The notes under the pieces are model-generated. The model was not told the DNA's origin. It was given only the letters and a program-made list of their open reading frames with translations, and made no database searches. Source: Rhabdornis inornatus (lineage: Eukaryota; Chordata; Aves; Passeriformes; Rhabdornithidae). Taken from it: DNA of 64,000 bases. Location: NCBI GenBank assembly GCA_013397075.1, contig VWZS01000873.1:575430-639429 (forward strand), written 5' to 3'. Made by a program: the position numbers and the translations under genes. This document shows, in pieces, positions 11,300 to 24,232 of the stretch; position 1 is the first letter of the stretch; each line of letters begins with the position of its first letter.

Positions 11300-11415
11300 A
11301 AAATGGTTTTGTTGGAAAGAACCATAAAAATCCTCTCATTCCACCCCCACCATGGGCTGGGACATTTTCCAGCAGCCCAGGTTTTTCCAAGCCCTGTCCA
11401 GCCTGGCCCTGATGT
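11300..11415 (-). mobile_element. CR1 LINE 3' fragment, diverged
   Basis: Reverse-strand CR1: GTTGGAAAGAACCATAAAAA, CATTCCACCCCCACCATGG, then CAGCCCAGG and CAAGCCCTGTCCAGCCTGGC. The tail side is at the low coordinate. The following 250 bp may be a more degraded continuation. Confidence 0.7.
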
Positions 11416-14400
11416 CACACACACTGCAGCCATGCAGATCCATGACCTTCCCAGTCCTCTCCCGTGGCCTTTCCCAGCAGGAGAACCTGAGCTCCCATCC
11501 CCTTGGAACAGCCCAATTCCTTTGGGAGCTCAAGAAAGCCTTGGGGGTGTTCAGATTCCTCAGCTCCCCCACCTTTCAAATCCTTCCAGCTGCCAGTTTT
11601 GTCTCTGCTGGAAGGAAAAAAAGGATCTTGCTGTGAGGGAGCCTGTGTCAGATCACCTCTCCCAGGTACAAAACCACTCACAGAGTTGTATTTTCTCTTT
11701 ACCAGCATAACCAGCACATCAAGAGGATTCCCCTACCTGAGAGAACATCCCAGTGAAACTCTGAACTCACTAACAGCTTTAAAGGGCTTTGGAAAAAGCA
11801 ACAGTGAGAACCTCCACTGGGAATGGCAGGGAAATACACGTTCAGAAACATGGAAATTCTCACTCTGCACAAGATGTTTCGGGTATTTGATTTCCAGTGC
11901 CTTCAGAGGACTACCTGAATATTTAACTGGCATCAAATCAGCTCTCAACAGAGTTTGCTTGTGCCTGTGCATTCTGAGAGGTAAAAAATAGCTCAGTAAT
12001 CAGATTTTAAGCTTTATCTAATTGCAGAGAAGATAGCACTGCAGAAAAACCCAGTAATTCAGTCCTTAAGAGTTCTCACACCAAATTTTCACTTTGTTTA
12101 AGGGCAGATGTGCACGGATTCCAGAAGGAAACAGATGTTTTCATCCCATCTGAGCTCCTTCTTGGGGGTAATTGCCTGTAAATAGTGAGGTTATTAAGCT
12201 ATTACTTGAATATCACTACCCACCAAGCATGACAAATTCATCAAAGCAGAAGTTCTACTACAGAAGTCCCACTTAAAGTTCATTTCCTCCAATGGCTGAG
12301 TGTTTAAGGAGATTTCCAGCAACAGATCATATTTTGTGGGCCATTCACCCAACAGGTGATTTCCTACAATGTTCTGAATCACTGGAAGCTCTCCATTTTA
12401 CAACACTAATACTGCCCTAAAATTTGTCACTGATTTCACACCTCACAAGTTTTAAGATCCTGAAGATGCCAACAAACTATTCCACAAGGAGCTGACCTTC
12501 ATTTAATGACCTGTCATGATCAGTGGAAATAAAAACAATAACAACCCAAATGAGATACAGATTTTCCCCCTTTTCATTCAATGTTTCATATAATTCAGAT
12601 ATTGTAGGTTCTTACAGGGTTTTAATATACAGATTATCTAAATATGTCTTATACAGCTAGGCATGTTTTCTTCAGAGTGTTTTTTAAATAATGTATTTTG
12701 TACATGTGATTTTTTTGGCATTTAGTTACAATAGAATGAAGGCCAATTCATTTGGCCTTTGCCTAAATTTCTGAGAATTCAATCAGTCGATTAATCTTTT
12801 ATTACTAACATGGACATACAAACAATTTACTAATGGTTCTAGAAGATCATGGCTGGATGGAAAATTGGATGTATTCTCTCATTTTAAATCTCCTATTGTT
12901 TTGTTACAAAATCTCACCACCCATTCCGTGTTATGGAAGGCAAATCTGAGGCACAAAAGGCGTGAGACTGCTGGGAATTAATTTCCAAAGTCAGGTAAAA
13001 TGTCATTCCATTGTTCTTTTGTAAATCATCCCCCCAGCACCTGTAGCATAAGGAAATGAAAAATGGGACAGACTATTAAGCTAAATGGCCTTTTGGAAAG
13101 CTGGAGTGAAAGCTTTACAAATGATGTATTGTGGGAGGGCAGCTCAATGTTTTCTGTGGTTTCTTTATGGTTTGTTCTTCCCCCTGACAAGCTGGGATTG
13201 AAATGAAAAGAGGCCTGACCAGACATGTTTTCCCTGACTCCATCATTAGGGCCTGACACTCCACTGGAAGAACACCAGCCATTTTGTCAGATGCAAAACG
13301 CAGTAATTCCCTTTTAATGCCCCATTAATTGGGAGCTGGAGAAGGCTGAGATGAGAGAAGGATCCTGGTGTCCCCTGAGTGCCTCTCACTGTGCTCAGCC
13401 CCAGCAGGCAGAGGGAGCAGGATGGACACCACAGCACAGCCACCCTCCCTGCCCCACCCCAGAGACCTTTACAGCTCCCAAGGAAAAGGCACTTCCTGCA
13501 GGAGTAACAGGGGACGCCATGGGACTTTAACCCTGGCATCCAGGAATGCTGGTCCAGGAAGTTTGGGATAACTCACAGGTTTCTCTGCTGGAAACTTTCT
13601 GAGTGTGCTGTGGCTGATTTGTTCCATATCCAGGGCTTGGTGCTCTAAGAGCCACTGGGGCAACTGGTTTGAGCATAAATGGTTCAGTGGTTTCCAGCTG
13701 CATCCACCCTCTTGCTCTTTCCAACCATTTCTGGGAATAGTTTTACAACGTCTCTCAATAAAGCTTCTAAATGCAGTGGGTTCAGGGATATTTTTGAAGA
13801 TGAGTTTCTTTCATTATCAAACCTGAGAGATGTCCTTCCATCTTCCTGGAATGGGTCAGAAAGGGACAAATTGTCTGTGGAGCAGCTTTGCTGATCTTAA
13901 AGACATCTGGGAGCTGATTTCCAAGGGAAATTCTTGCTGTGTATGTCTGTGTTCAGACATACAAGTGGGTTAAAAACAAGATGAAAATGGTAGTGCAATG
14001 TTATTTAAATCTAGATAATAAATGCAGTTCTGGGTGGCAGAATTAATTCAATGTATCCTCTCCTCACCCCTGGCAGGTGCTGGGAGCTGAGCAAACACCA
14101 CATGGAACAAACCTGCACTTCCCTGGGACTGCCAAAAGCCAGGCTCAGCCAGGAAAGCTGCCCCATCCAGCAGCCCTGCTGGAATTCCACAGCTGCAATT
14201 GTGTCATCCCTGACACCCCCTGGCTGTCAGGAGCACCCAGGGAACACTGCAGAGCTCCCTCCTGACTGAAGTGGAGCTGATGTTTACAATTTGGTTAATT
14301 AGGACAGAACTAAAGGCTGCTGCCATTCAGTGCAGACATTAATTCAGATCATTGCAGATCATTCCCAGAACCAGGCTCTCCAGAGCTGCAGGAAAATCCT

Positions 14401-14544
14401 TCCCCTGAAAGTCCTGTCCCTGCCACACCTCCAGCAGCAGCCTGGGGTCAGGGTGAAGAGGGCATCCCACTGGGAGGACTGCTCAGGGTGCTTTTTGTTC
14501 AGAGATCCTTTTATTTCTTTAATTCTAATGCTAATTTAATTGCA
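11416..14544. other. Intergenic, no gene seen
   Basis: Mixed GC-rich (11416-11700, 13330-13560, 14050-14270) and AT-rich (11990-13030) unique sequence. Open frames up to 162 codons at 11503-11991 have no recognisable domain and overlap frames on the other strand. No repeats clearly identified. Confidence 0.65.
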
Positions 14545-14718
14545 GTCCTTGGTTGTGATGGTGGGGAGAAGCTGTGGTTGCCCCTGGAAGTGTCCAAGGC
14601 CAGGCTGGACAAGGCTTGGAGCCCTGGAACTGTGGAGTGTCCCAACCCCAGGGAGTTGGAATGAGATAATCTCTAAGCTCCCTTCCCACCCAAACCATTC
14701 CATGGCTCCATGAAATCC
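14545..14718 (+). mobile_element. CR1 LINE 3' fragment
   Basis: GAAGCTGTGGTTGCCCCTGG, GTCCAAGGCCAGGCTGGACA, and an end with CCACCCAAACCATTCCATGG. 5'-truncated. Confidence 0.8.
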
Positions 14719-16054
14719 CTTCCCATGCTGAAGGAACAGCCTGATCATGGATTTACCATTATTTAATGGTAAATGACCATGGATTTATCATTCCACATGC
14801 AGAGCACAGTGCTTGGGAAGGAATAATCCCTTTCAGACCTCAGGCTGGGGCTGACCAGGGGGAAAATACCTGCTTGAGGATGCCCTGGGCAAAATTTTAT
14901 CATTGGACCAAGATTACTGAGTCACCTGAATAAAAAGGATTCAGCCTAAGGACTGTCTGGATCTCCTAAAGCAGAATTAAAAGCAAAGATTCTATTCCAT
15001 TGACAAAATAATTAAACCATTAATAACTGCATGCATATAACTTTGGGGACTGAATGATATCAATTAAATTCAATTAACATCTGCACAATGCTTTGAGGAC
15101 ATAAATGTCATGTAACTCCAAAGAAATTTTAAAATTAATCCTATTAATCCTATTTTTAGGATTTATTAATCCTAAAATAGTTTCTGCTGCATTAGCACAC
15201 TGCTAAATGTGAAAATCACTAGAAGCAAAGGCAGGGGTACTCCGAAGATTTAGGGAGGTTGGTAATTCCTTTGTATGAAAAAGTGAGGGTTTTTTACCTG
15301 ACATCAAGTTCCAGTTGAAACTGGCAGTTACAGGTGAATCAATATTGGTGCCATTTAAAAATAACCGTATTCTTTGTATAGCTATTGATTCTAGCAGGAG
15401 TGACTAAAGGAAGGATATACATAAATACACCCCAAAAAAAAAAAGAAAAGTTGGATATTAATGTCATCTTTTATCATCGTAGGCACTAACATGGCTGGAA
15501 AGTATTGATTACCTTAAAAGCCCCTAATAACTAAAGAACTATTGACTTAATATTTTCTCTAATCCTCCATGAAATTTTACAGTAAGTCCTGATGTATTTT
15601 CTGTTAAGAGTTTTAGGGCTCAACTATATCATGTACTTATCTGGAGTGTCAGCCCAGGGGCTTACACTGCACTGATGAGAGCTCTGCTAAAGGTGAGGAA
15701 TAACTCCCAAGATTTAAGTCTGGTTTCAGGGATTTTGGAAATAGATACATCTGCTAATGTCTATTATTCTATAGCTTTTGTCTTTTAAATAATCTTTATC
15801 ATTAAGGAATAATCTAATGAACTTTTTTTTTCCAGTGGAAACGAGGGTTCTGCTCATAATTACTCAACTACAGCTGTTCTGAAAATTCCCTCAGCGTTGG
15901 ATAAATATCTCAACAGCTTTTTTATTGCTTCCTATTTTCCTAGCACACTCACAGCCTGCCTTCCTAAAACTCCAATGGGTGATACTTACCAAGTTAAATA
16001 AGGGAATAGTGAATGGAAACTTACCCAAACCTGAATTCTTCAGTCCTTCAAAGT
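14719..16054. other. Intergenic, no gene seen
   Basis: AT-rich. Includes a perfect hairpin at 14751-14774 and a short palindromic AATCCTATTTTTAGGATT near 15150-15168. Nothing else is recognised. Confidence 0.65.
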
Positions 16055-16293
16055 GAGAGGATCCTCGACTTCCACCCCTGCCATGGCAGGGACACCTCCC
16101 ACTGTTCCAGGCTGCTCCAGCCCCAATGTCCAACCTGGCCTTGGGCACTGCCAGGGATCCAGGGGCAGCCACAGCTGCTCTGGGCACCCTGTGCCAGGGA
16201 CTCAGCATCCTCCCAGGGAAGGATTTCCTTCACCTATCCAATGGAATTCTGCTCTCTTTCAGTTTAAAGCAATTCCCTTTGTCCTGTCTGGAT
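16055..16293 (-). mobile_element. CR1 LINE 3' fragment
   Basis: Reverse-strand CR1: CCACCCCTGCCATGGCAGGG, CCAGCCCCAATGTCCAACC, CAGGGATCCAGGGGCAGCC, GGGCACCCTGTGCCAGGG and TTTAAAGCAATTCCCTTTGT. Well preserved over about 240 bp. Confidence 0.87.
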
Positions 16294-17549
16294 CCTGGCC
16301 CTCAGATCCTGCACTGCCATGGAGCAAACAGAGAGGTTTTCACTTTCATTCACATTTGGTTTGAGTTCAGACTGAACAGCTGACAGATTTCCAGCCCCCA
16401 TGGATGCTCCTGCAGCCCCTTTGCATTGTGGATCTACTTCCCTGGCTCTAATATCCCATTCCTGCCTATTCCAAACTGTCCAGACCTCCACCCCTACAAA
16501 CCTCACCTCCCCAAACTGCCCATGCACAGAAAAGCTTTGCTCGCCCTCAGCAATTCTCCTGAGCCAAATTCTATCCATTTCCAGCCTATTTACAGAAACA
16601 CCTTCCAGATCTTGCTACCAGACACCAGAACTGCAAGAATATCTCTGCTTTTTCCAAAAAAGATTAAAGACTTTTAGATAAGAGCATTGAAAGAGAAGTG
16701 CAGTTCCAGAGCTCCCTGTGCCTGACATCCCTGCCATCCCCTGAGCAGCAGCACTGGGTGAATTCCTATTTTCCAAGACCTCTTCATAGGGTGAAGGTGA
16801 TACATAATGGGATCCAGCAAAGAACAGACTTTTTCCCTTGCCTCCAGTAAAACCAAGGACTTTTCATGATCCCATGAGTCACATCTAATCCTTCACGATT
16901 GGTTTTGGCTCAGTCCTGTAATCACTTATTTATGGAACTCTCTCTATCACAGGAGAAGCCTCATTAAAACAAATGGGGCAGTTTTTCATGTGCTCCCTCA
17001 ATGCTATTTAAGCCCCCAAGTCCTGCTTTAAGCTGGGCTTTCCCCTGGGTCCCCCCAGGCCTTGGGCAGGTTCAGCACCGTCCCCATCACAGGCTGAGGA
17101 GGGAGCTGAGCCCCTCAGTCCCAGTCAGGGCAGCTGGCCCTACAGCTCTGTCCTCAGAGGAGGCAGAGCACAGCACTAATTATTTTAATGGCTGCAAATG
17201 AACTCTGAATTTCTTAAGAGCCATTGAAGCAAAACGCTGGGAGTCAATCTCTCCACATTAATACCAGAGTGCTGGAGATTGCTCATAGCTTTGAGATGAT
17301 GAAGCACATCTGCTAGATTTCCCTAGCTAATAGTAGGCCAAGTGTTAAAACATCAAACTGTCCCTCACATCCTTGTGATGAAATAGAGGAAAAGGACAAA
17401 ACCAGAAACCCCACACAGCACCTTCCACTTGAGCTGTGCTGAGCTGGACTGTTTGTGTCTCAGCTCATCCCCAAAGACACCTGGCAGGGATGGGCAGGGC
17501 CACCCTGCTCCTGTGGCAGCACCTGCATGGCACTGGGGTCCCCAGGTGA
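16294..17549. other. Intergenic, no gene seen
   Basis: Unique sequence with open frames of about 60-105 codons on both strands but no family match. A CT-rich stretch (16470-16520) is present. Confidence 0.65.
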
Positions 17550-18025
17550 CTTGGGATGCTGTGTGGGATGCAGGAATGCTGTGTGGCATGTGGGATTATC
17601 TGTGGGATGCATTAATGCTGTGTGGGATGCAGCATGCTGTGTGGGAGGCAGGATGCTGTGTGGGATGCAGGATGTTCTGTGGGATGCAGGATGCTGTGTG
17701 GGATGCAGGATGCTGTGTGGGATGCTGTGTGGGATGCAGGATGCTGTGAGGGATGCAGGAATGCTGTGTGGGATGCAGGATGCTGTGTGGGATGCAGGAT
17801 GCTGTGTGGGATGCTGTGTGGGATGCAGGAATGCTGTGTGGGATGCAGGAATGCTGTGTGGGATGCAGGAATGCTGTGTGGGATGCAGGATGCTGTGTGG
17901 GATGCTCTGTGGGATGCAGGAATACTCTAGGATGCAGGATGCTCTGTGGGATGCAGGAATACTCTAGGATGCAGGATGCTCTGTGGGATGCAGGAATATT
18001 CTCTGGGATGCAGGAATGCTCTGCT
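17550..18025. repeat. Minisatellite, GGGATGCAGGATGCTGTGT family
   Basis: About 475 bp built from units of 15, 19 and 20-21 bp around GGGATGCAGGAATGCTGTGT. The distal end has a 37-bp higher-order unit (CTCTGTGGGATGCAGGAATA plus CTCTAGGATGCAGGATG) in two copies. It is open in several frames on both strands only because of the repeat. Confidence 0.95.
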
Positions 18026-19119
18026 GCACAGGACAGGATGTGCATGGCTGGCTCTGCAGTGTGGCATCTCCAGAGCAGCAGTTATTCCTCTATCCCTGTT
18101 TGCTTATTCCTGCTCTAACTGTGCTGTTCATTGCTGATTTGCTTTTCCTTTGTATATCCAAGGAAATGCAAATACGGGATTTAATCAGGAGGATGAGCCA
18201 CGACAGCCAGTGTTTGCCAAACAGTTTAGTGAGCGTGAGCACCTCCATTAGACACAGAAGTTGCAGCAGCTTTAACAGACAATATTCAGGAAGCTCTGAG
18301 CATCCAAGCAGAAAGAAATCACCTAAAATCATGATTCATTTTTTAAAACACCGCCTGACCTTAAAAATAAAAACATCATTACTAATTCAGGGAAGTTTTC
18401 ATTCAGTCCCAAATGCTGGCATGCAAGTGTGGCACACACAGCCACGGAACAGCCCTGAGCCCTGGGCTCGGGTCAGAGCTGTCTCCAGAGTGCCCTGGAA
18501 GTGCAGCCCTGGACAGGAGAGCTCATCCAGCCTCTCCTGGAGGGGCAGAGCCTTCCAGTGCCATTAACTGCTCCTGCTCTGTGTGGAGGCAGCATAATGT
18601 GCATCAGATTGCAAATGGAGCTGAGATTAAACACAGCTCTTAATGGCTCTGCAAACACATCTGGGAAAAAACATCAGAGCATTCACCACTAAATTAACTC
18701 CTCATTTTTGCCAATGTGGCCCTGTTTGCATTCCTGGCCTCTGCAGATGCCTCTCTCAGCTCAGGCAGGGCTGGAGTTCCTTACTTCAGGAATAAACTCT
18801 CATTTTTGCTGTCAGGCATAAAAGGAAGCAGAAGGATTTCCAGAGTCCTCAGCCCAATGCTGCTTAATGTGGGTGATGCCAACCAGAACCTTCCATCTCA
18901 GAGCTTGGGGTGCACACACCACAGCCCAACTCCAAGCCAGTAATTAGGGAAGTGTTGAAGGACTCCAGTCTTTTTTCTTCCCTGCTCCAGGAATCCTTTG
19001 AGGAGACTGTGTTCCTCAAAGACACTCAAGGATGTAGCCCATTTCATTTCAAAGGCTCGGCTGGAAAAGGCCACAGAGGCTGAAATTCCAAACTCAAGAG
19101 CCCTCAGTTTGATAACAGG
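18026..19119. other. Intergenic; possible conserved block at 18150-18380
   Basis: 18150-18380 is unique, balanced in composition and open on both strands, reading RDLIRRMSHDSQ on plus. I recognise no protein family and no splice-site pair that would make it an exon. The rest is unremarkable. Confidence 0.5.
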
Positions 19120-19283
19120 TTTGGAACAGATTCCCAGAGCAGCTGTGGCTGCCCCTGGATCCCATGGTCAGGGTGGATGGGGCTTGGAGCAGCTTGGGAC
19201 AGCGGGAGGTGCCATGGCAGGGGTGGATGGAATGAGTTTTAATGTCCCTCTCAACACAAACCACTCTCTGATTCTGTGATCAG
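19120..19283 (+). mobile_element. CR1 LINE 3' fragment
   Basis: CCCAGAGCAGCTGTGGCTGC, GGAGCAGCTTGGGACAGCGG, GCCATGGCAGGGGTGGATGG, ending CACTCTCTGATTCTGTGATC. It lacks the usual GTGTCCAAGGCCAGGCTGG block, so an internal deletion of about 20 bp is likely. Confidence 0.82.
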
Positions 19284-22200
19284 TGACACCACAGTCTTTC
19301 TCCTTCCTGATTAGAAATCTGCTCAAATTCCCCTGGAGAGAATATCCAAAAGGAAAAGTCAGGCACAATGACATTTCCTCACTGTTAATATTCCCTTTCC
19401 AGGTCATCCACCAGCACTCAGGCCACTGCAGGACCCTGTCCCTGTGAGCACACAGAGCCCTTTGCAGTGACAGCAGCAAAATAATTCACTTTTTACAAGG
19501 TGTTGCCTGCCTTGTAACCAGGGCCAGCTGTACAAACCTGTCCCTTTTAGCAGAACCCTCCCTGGGGGTCATTGTCCTTCTGCTGCCCTGTGCTGCAGCC
19601 TCTGCTGGGACACTGGCAGCACAGCTCTGCCCCTTCACATCCTCAGTTCTTAAACACTGAATCATTTAACTGCACAGTTCTGTGACTGCAGTATTGTTCA
19701 TCTCACATCACTTTGATGACTCTTATTCCTTAAATTTAGCTGGGCCCTCTGCACATGCCCATGGCTGATCCCAGAACACCGAGTCCTCCAGCCCTGTCCC
19801 AGCATCCCAGCATCCCTACCTTGTCACTTTGATGGAAATAATCATATTTCATACTCACTGCTACATCCCGGCCTCCTCTGGGCTGCTGAGCCTCCAGCTG
19901 ACCCCTGCAGTGCCTTTGCTTAGGCAGCCAAAAATCCCAGGGTTTGGAACAGGAGTGCAATACTTTCTCCATGGAAATATTGCTGGGAGAGCAGCTCGTT
20001 CCCTGGCCTTGCCCATCGCTCCCAGGCTGAGCTGAGAAACCAAACCCAAGATGAATTCTCTCCAGTAATTTTCTTTTTGCCATTACCTCGTGCTCAGTAC
20101 ACCAGAAGTGCACATTCCTGCATGGCTCAGAGATAAAGAATTGTTTGGATGTTTATTAAACAACAGAGTTGAATGAAATCAGTCTCATTATGTTGTCTGG
20201 AGGATGGAAGTTAATTGGAAGACACAATGATTTACTCCAGTTTGAAAGACCAAGTGGGGTTTGGAGTAAGTTAATGACAGCAAAGATCAGAATGAGAGCG
20301 TGGAAAATGGAAATTTTATTTTAATACCTACTGAAGTACTTTTGTAAATGAGTGTGCTCTCCCCTCACTGTGAGAGGTTCCTCCCAGCTTGCTTTGCTGT
20401 TCCACATTTAAATGTTATCCCAGGGCACGTTAAACACCATCACTGGACACTGTACAGCAACTTAATTTTCTAAATAAAACACCAGAGAGGAGCCAGAGTG
20501 GCAACTGGGGGGAATCTCCTGGACACAGAAGATCCTGAAAAACAAGTGCTGGGAAGCTGAGGAGCAGGGACACCCCATCCCTCACTGTGCTCCCACAATG
20601 GTTTGGGTCATGTCAATCCAAAATGTCACCACTGGTGTTGGAAAGGCCAGTGTGGCATCCTCAGAGAGTTTCCACCTCTGCCTGTTGTGCCTGCGCTAAT
20701 TTCTGATGCTGAGGGGGATTTTTTTTTTCTGTAGAAGAGGCACATCTGCAGCAAATGCTGAGCATTTATTCCCTAGAATAAAGACAAATAATAGGAAGGG
20801 CTCCAAATGCTCCCAGAAGCAGTGGAATGATTGCACAATAGCCCACAGAGCCCAGTGAAGATCTCGCTGAGCTAAAGTGGGATTTATACTGCACAGGGCA
20901 GAGATGGGAATGGGGCCATTAACAGCAGAGCTCCAGTCAGGGAAGGGAGGGGAAATGGGGCTTTTCCCACCAAAATTCTTCAGAGGGGATTGCCAAGAGC
21001 CTGGAATGCCACAGCCAGGCACTGTGTGCCTGGCGTGGGGGCACCTCTGGAAGGGCAGAGGCTCCCTTTGGAGCCTTTGGAGAAATTGGAAGCATTGTTG
21101 AGGAATGATAGGAAAATAAATGCTGTTTATTTTCCGTGTCCTAAGAGCATTTCTTGCAGTGGAAATGGAGGGCAATGACCAGAGAAGGAAAACAATTGCA
21201 GGGAGCTGTTGCTGTGCTGTCCCTCCTGTGTCACTGGCACATCCTGCCGGGGTGGATGCAGAGCAGGGATGCTCCCCTCACCTTGTCTTGTCTCCAAGGA
21301 CCTCAAAGGCCACACTTGTGTTATTCCCACTCCTCTGTGAGGCCACAGAACTCCCTCAGCTCTCCTGACTTATTCTGAGCCAAGATTTTGTGCAGAGACA
21401 TTTTTGTTGCTATCGAGGGATGGTCAAATTCCCCCATCACATCATGCCAGGAAATCCAATGGTTTCCTCAGCAACTTTCCATCCTCCTCCTCTCCCATAG
21501 GACAATCAACCTCCTCCCCCTCTCCTCTTTCACCTCCTCCTCCTCCTCCTCTTCCATGAAAGACAAGGCACCAGCTGGCATTAAGAGAAAAAAACATCTT
21601 CTTCTCTCCTCCTCCCCACCAAAACATTTATGAGTTTCAATTTTACTTGGGTTTTCCACCACCAGTTTGTAGCAGATTCTTGCTTGCTCTGAGCGTGTCA
21701 CCTGCCCCAGGAGCTGGGGACAGTCCCATGAGCCACTGATCCCTGATGGCACAGAAATTAATCCCACTGGCACAGGCTGGCCACATCCTCTCAGCATTTC
21801 ATTATAACCTTGTTTTCCCCCCTTTTCATTTATTTTTACATCTCTCTCCCACTGATCTCTTAATCCCTGCCTTCAGCAGTTGTTTATTTTTTATCTAAAC
21901 ATCTCCTGCCATTGCCTGATATTCCCTTCCAGCCCTCCTCAAACATTTGGCTTCTCCTGCCCTTCCTTAGCTTCAACCAGCCCAGGACCAAATCCCACTG
22001 CAGTCCTTTCAGTTCAACATCTGCTATGGTTACTCCATGAAGTATTTCCAAACAATCTTGTAGCTCCAGTAACAAACCTGGAGCTCCCACAGAGCTCTTC
22101 TGGAGGCATCTGAGTTTACCATAGATTTAAAGATCACCTTTCCAGAAGCACCAGCTCTTACACCCTGGAAATTAAAACTGTTAATGTGGTTTGGATTATT

Positions 22201-22591
22201 TTGTCTGCAGGCAAAAGCAGATTGCTGTTGCAAGGGAAATATTCCTGAGATATTGCTCTCTGCTTGTTCCTCCACAAGGACAAAGTTATAAAAAATTATG
22301 CAATGCTATAAGCTTAAAGTATGTGGAAAAGGGAAAAATAACAAGTCTGCAACATTTGCAAGTGAAAAAATACCATGCAATTCAAATTCCTCTGGAATTC
22401 ACAAAACAGAGGAGTTGTCAAGTGTCAGTCCAAGTTTCTCCTTACAGTTCGTGTTTGTCACCCCCCCCAAACCTCCCCCAAATTCCCAGCTCACACAGCA
22501 GTGGGAGCTCAGTGAGAATCCCTCTCCAGCAAAGCCAGTTCCCTCCTGGAGTGTCCAAAAGTGGGCAAGTCCCCTCCACCTAACACTCACC
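19284..22591. other. Intergenic, no gene seen
   Basis: Unique sequence. Contains an AT-rich block (20120-20340) without repeats that resembles regulatory DNA and a CCT-rich simple tract (21478-21556). There are several open frames up to 159 codons (20696-21175, minus) with no recognisable product. Confidence 0.6.
21478..21556. repeat. (CCT)n-rich pyrimidine tract
   Basis: Interrupted CCTCCT runs, longest at about 21532-21553. They produce polyglutamate and polyserine frames that are not genes. Confidence 0.8.
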
Positions 22592-22705
22592 CAGTCCCAC
22601 CCCTGACACCTTCCAGCATCCCAGGCTGTTCCAAGTCTCATCCAACCTGGCCCTGGACAATCCAGGGCTGGGGCAGCCACAGCCTCTGTGTGCACCCAAC
22701 TTTAT
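22592..22705 (-). mobile_element. CR1 LINE 3' fragment, diverged
   Basis: Reverse-strand CR1: CAGTCCCACCCCTGACACC, CATCCCAGGCTGTTCCAAG, CATCCAACCTGGCCCTGGAC, GGGGCAGCCACAGCCTCTG. Confidence 0.75.
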
Positions 22706-24053
22706 AGTTCCTTTTGCACATCAAATATCTCCCTTTTCCTGAATTTCCTACCAGCAAAGACACCCAGCATTAAAACCCGTTGGCCATCACCCCTGGAAGC
22801 CTCTGCCCCTCTGCAGACACCACCTTCTGCTCCAGCACAGAGGAGCAGGGGGTGTTGAGGCTGAGCTGGGTGATAGTGGCAGAGGACAGAGGGCTGGAGA
22901 CACCTGAGGAGCTGAGGGAGATCTTCAGGCAGGGTTTGGTTGGCTCTGCAGGGCACCAAGAGCTGGGTGCTGCAGAAGAGCCCTGTGGAAGGGTGGAGGT
23001 GCTGGGCAGTGCCTGGTGGAGCCCTGGGGCTGGAGGGGGTTCCTTGTTTCCTGCACCAATGTATTGACCTAGATTCCTGTCAATTCCTGCATTTATCCCT
23101 GGGAAAAGTTATTGCACTGCCTTTTCAGAACTGGAGAAAAGGTGCTTTACGTGTCAAGCAGGCTCCTTTTCAATTAGAGCCCTTTGAATACAGTTTAGCA
23201 GCAGATATATGAAATAAACAGTGAGGCAGCCACAAAGCTCATCCATCCACTCCTGATTAGTTCCACAACACCTCCCATCCGTGCATCACTTCAGGTGGAA
23301 CTTCTGCCTTGCCTTGCCTCCTAAATTCTGCTTGTTTGCAGAAACATTGAGTGAGACAGCAGGATGCAGCAGGATATTTGTCAGCACATCGATCAGGATT
23401 TGCATGGCAGGGCCGTTTGTGTGCAGCCTGTTCCTCCCCAGCGTTAACCACGCCGTGAATTCCTGGGAAATTTATGGCCCTGCTCCTTCCAAGCTGCTCT
23501 GTTCAGTCCCTCAGCTCCTGGCAGGTCTCAATTCCAAGCACTGGCTTGTTCAGCACAGAACAAAAGGGCAGTGCTGCCCTGATCAATACAGAACTCGTGG
23601 GGAGCTGCCAAGGGATATTCATCTCCCAGCCTGGGAATTACAGCAGAGGTTCTGCCCCTCTGGAGGGGCTGGGGAGCCAGGAATGCCTGAGGGCAGCAGG
23701 GCACCCATACCTGCACCCATCCTGCCTGTGAGGCTTTGAATCCATGAAATCTCCCTCAGAATTCCAATCCCAGTACCTGTTATATCAAAGGACACAGATC
23801 CATGATCCACATCCACTTGAGCCACCCGAAAGAGACAGGGATATGCAAATACCTTTTTCAAGTGCTGCATTTTACAGTCATTTTTTCTCTCATTATTCCC
23901 CTCATTTTACCTGTCATTAAGAAGCAAAAAAACCCTTAAGTTTTTGTTTTCCCAGTCCCTGATTTTCAGACAATGAGAATGAGATTCCCAAGATGGGAGC
24001 AGAGCGACTGCCAAGAGCCCCTTGACCAGTTCCTGTCATCCTGCTCAGCCATT
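22706..24053. other. Intergenic, no gene seen
   Basis: GC-rich at 22770-23060 and unique afterwards. No CR1 hallmark, splice pattern or domain was found. Confidence 0.6.
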
Positions 24054-24232
24054 TATATGGGAATGGAAGCAGAATTCCAGCCATAGATATGGGAATGGAA
24101 GCAGAATTCCAGCCATAGATATGGGAATGGAAGCAGAATTCCAGCCATAGATATGGGAATGGAAGCAGAATTCCAGCCATAGATATGGGAATGGAAGCAG
24201 AATTCCAGCTCTAGATATGGGAATTTCAGCAG
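24054..24232. repeat. 32-bp minisatellite, about 5.5 copies
   Basis: Near-perfect copies of ATATGGGAATGGAAGCAGAA followed by TTCCAGCCATAG. The last copy diverges (CAGCTCTAG, then GGGAATTTCAGCAG). It translates as repeated HSHIYGWNSASIP on the minus strand, an artefact. Confidence 0.95.

Noticed and set aside
17455..18045. Cys/Trp/Met-rich repeat proteins on both strands
   Set aside because: Translation of the minisatellite, open on both strands.
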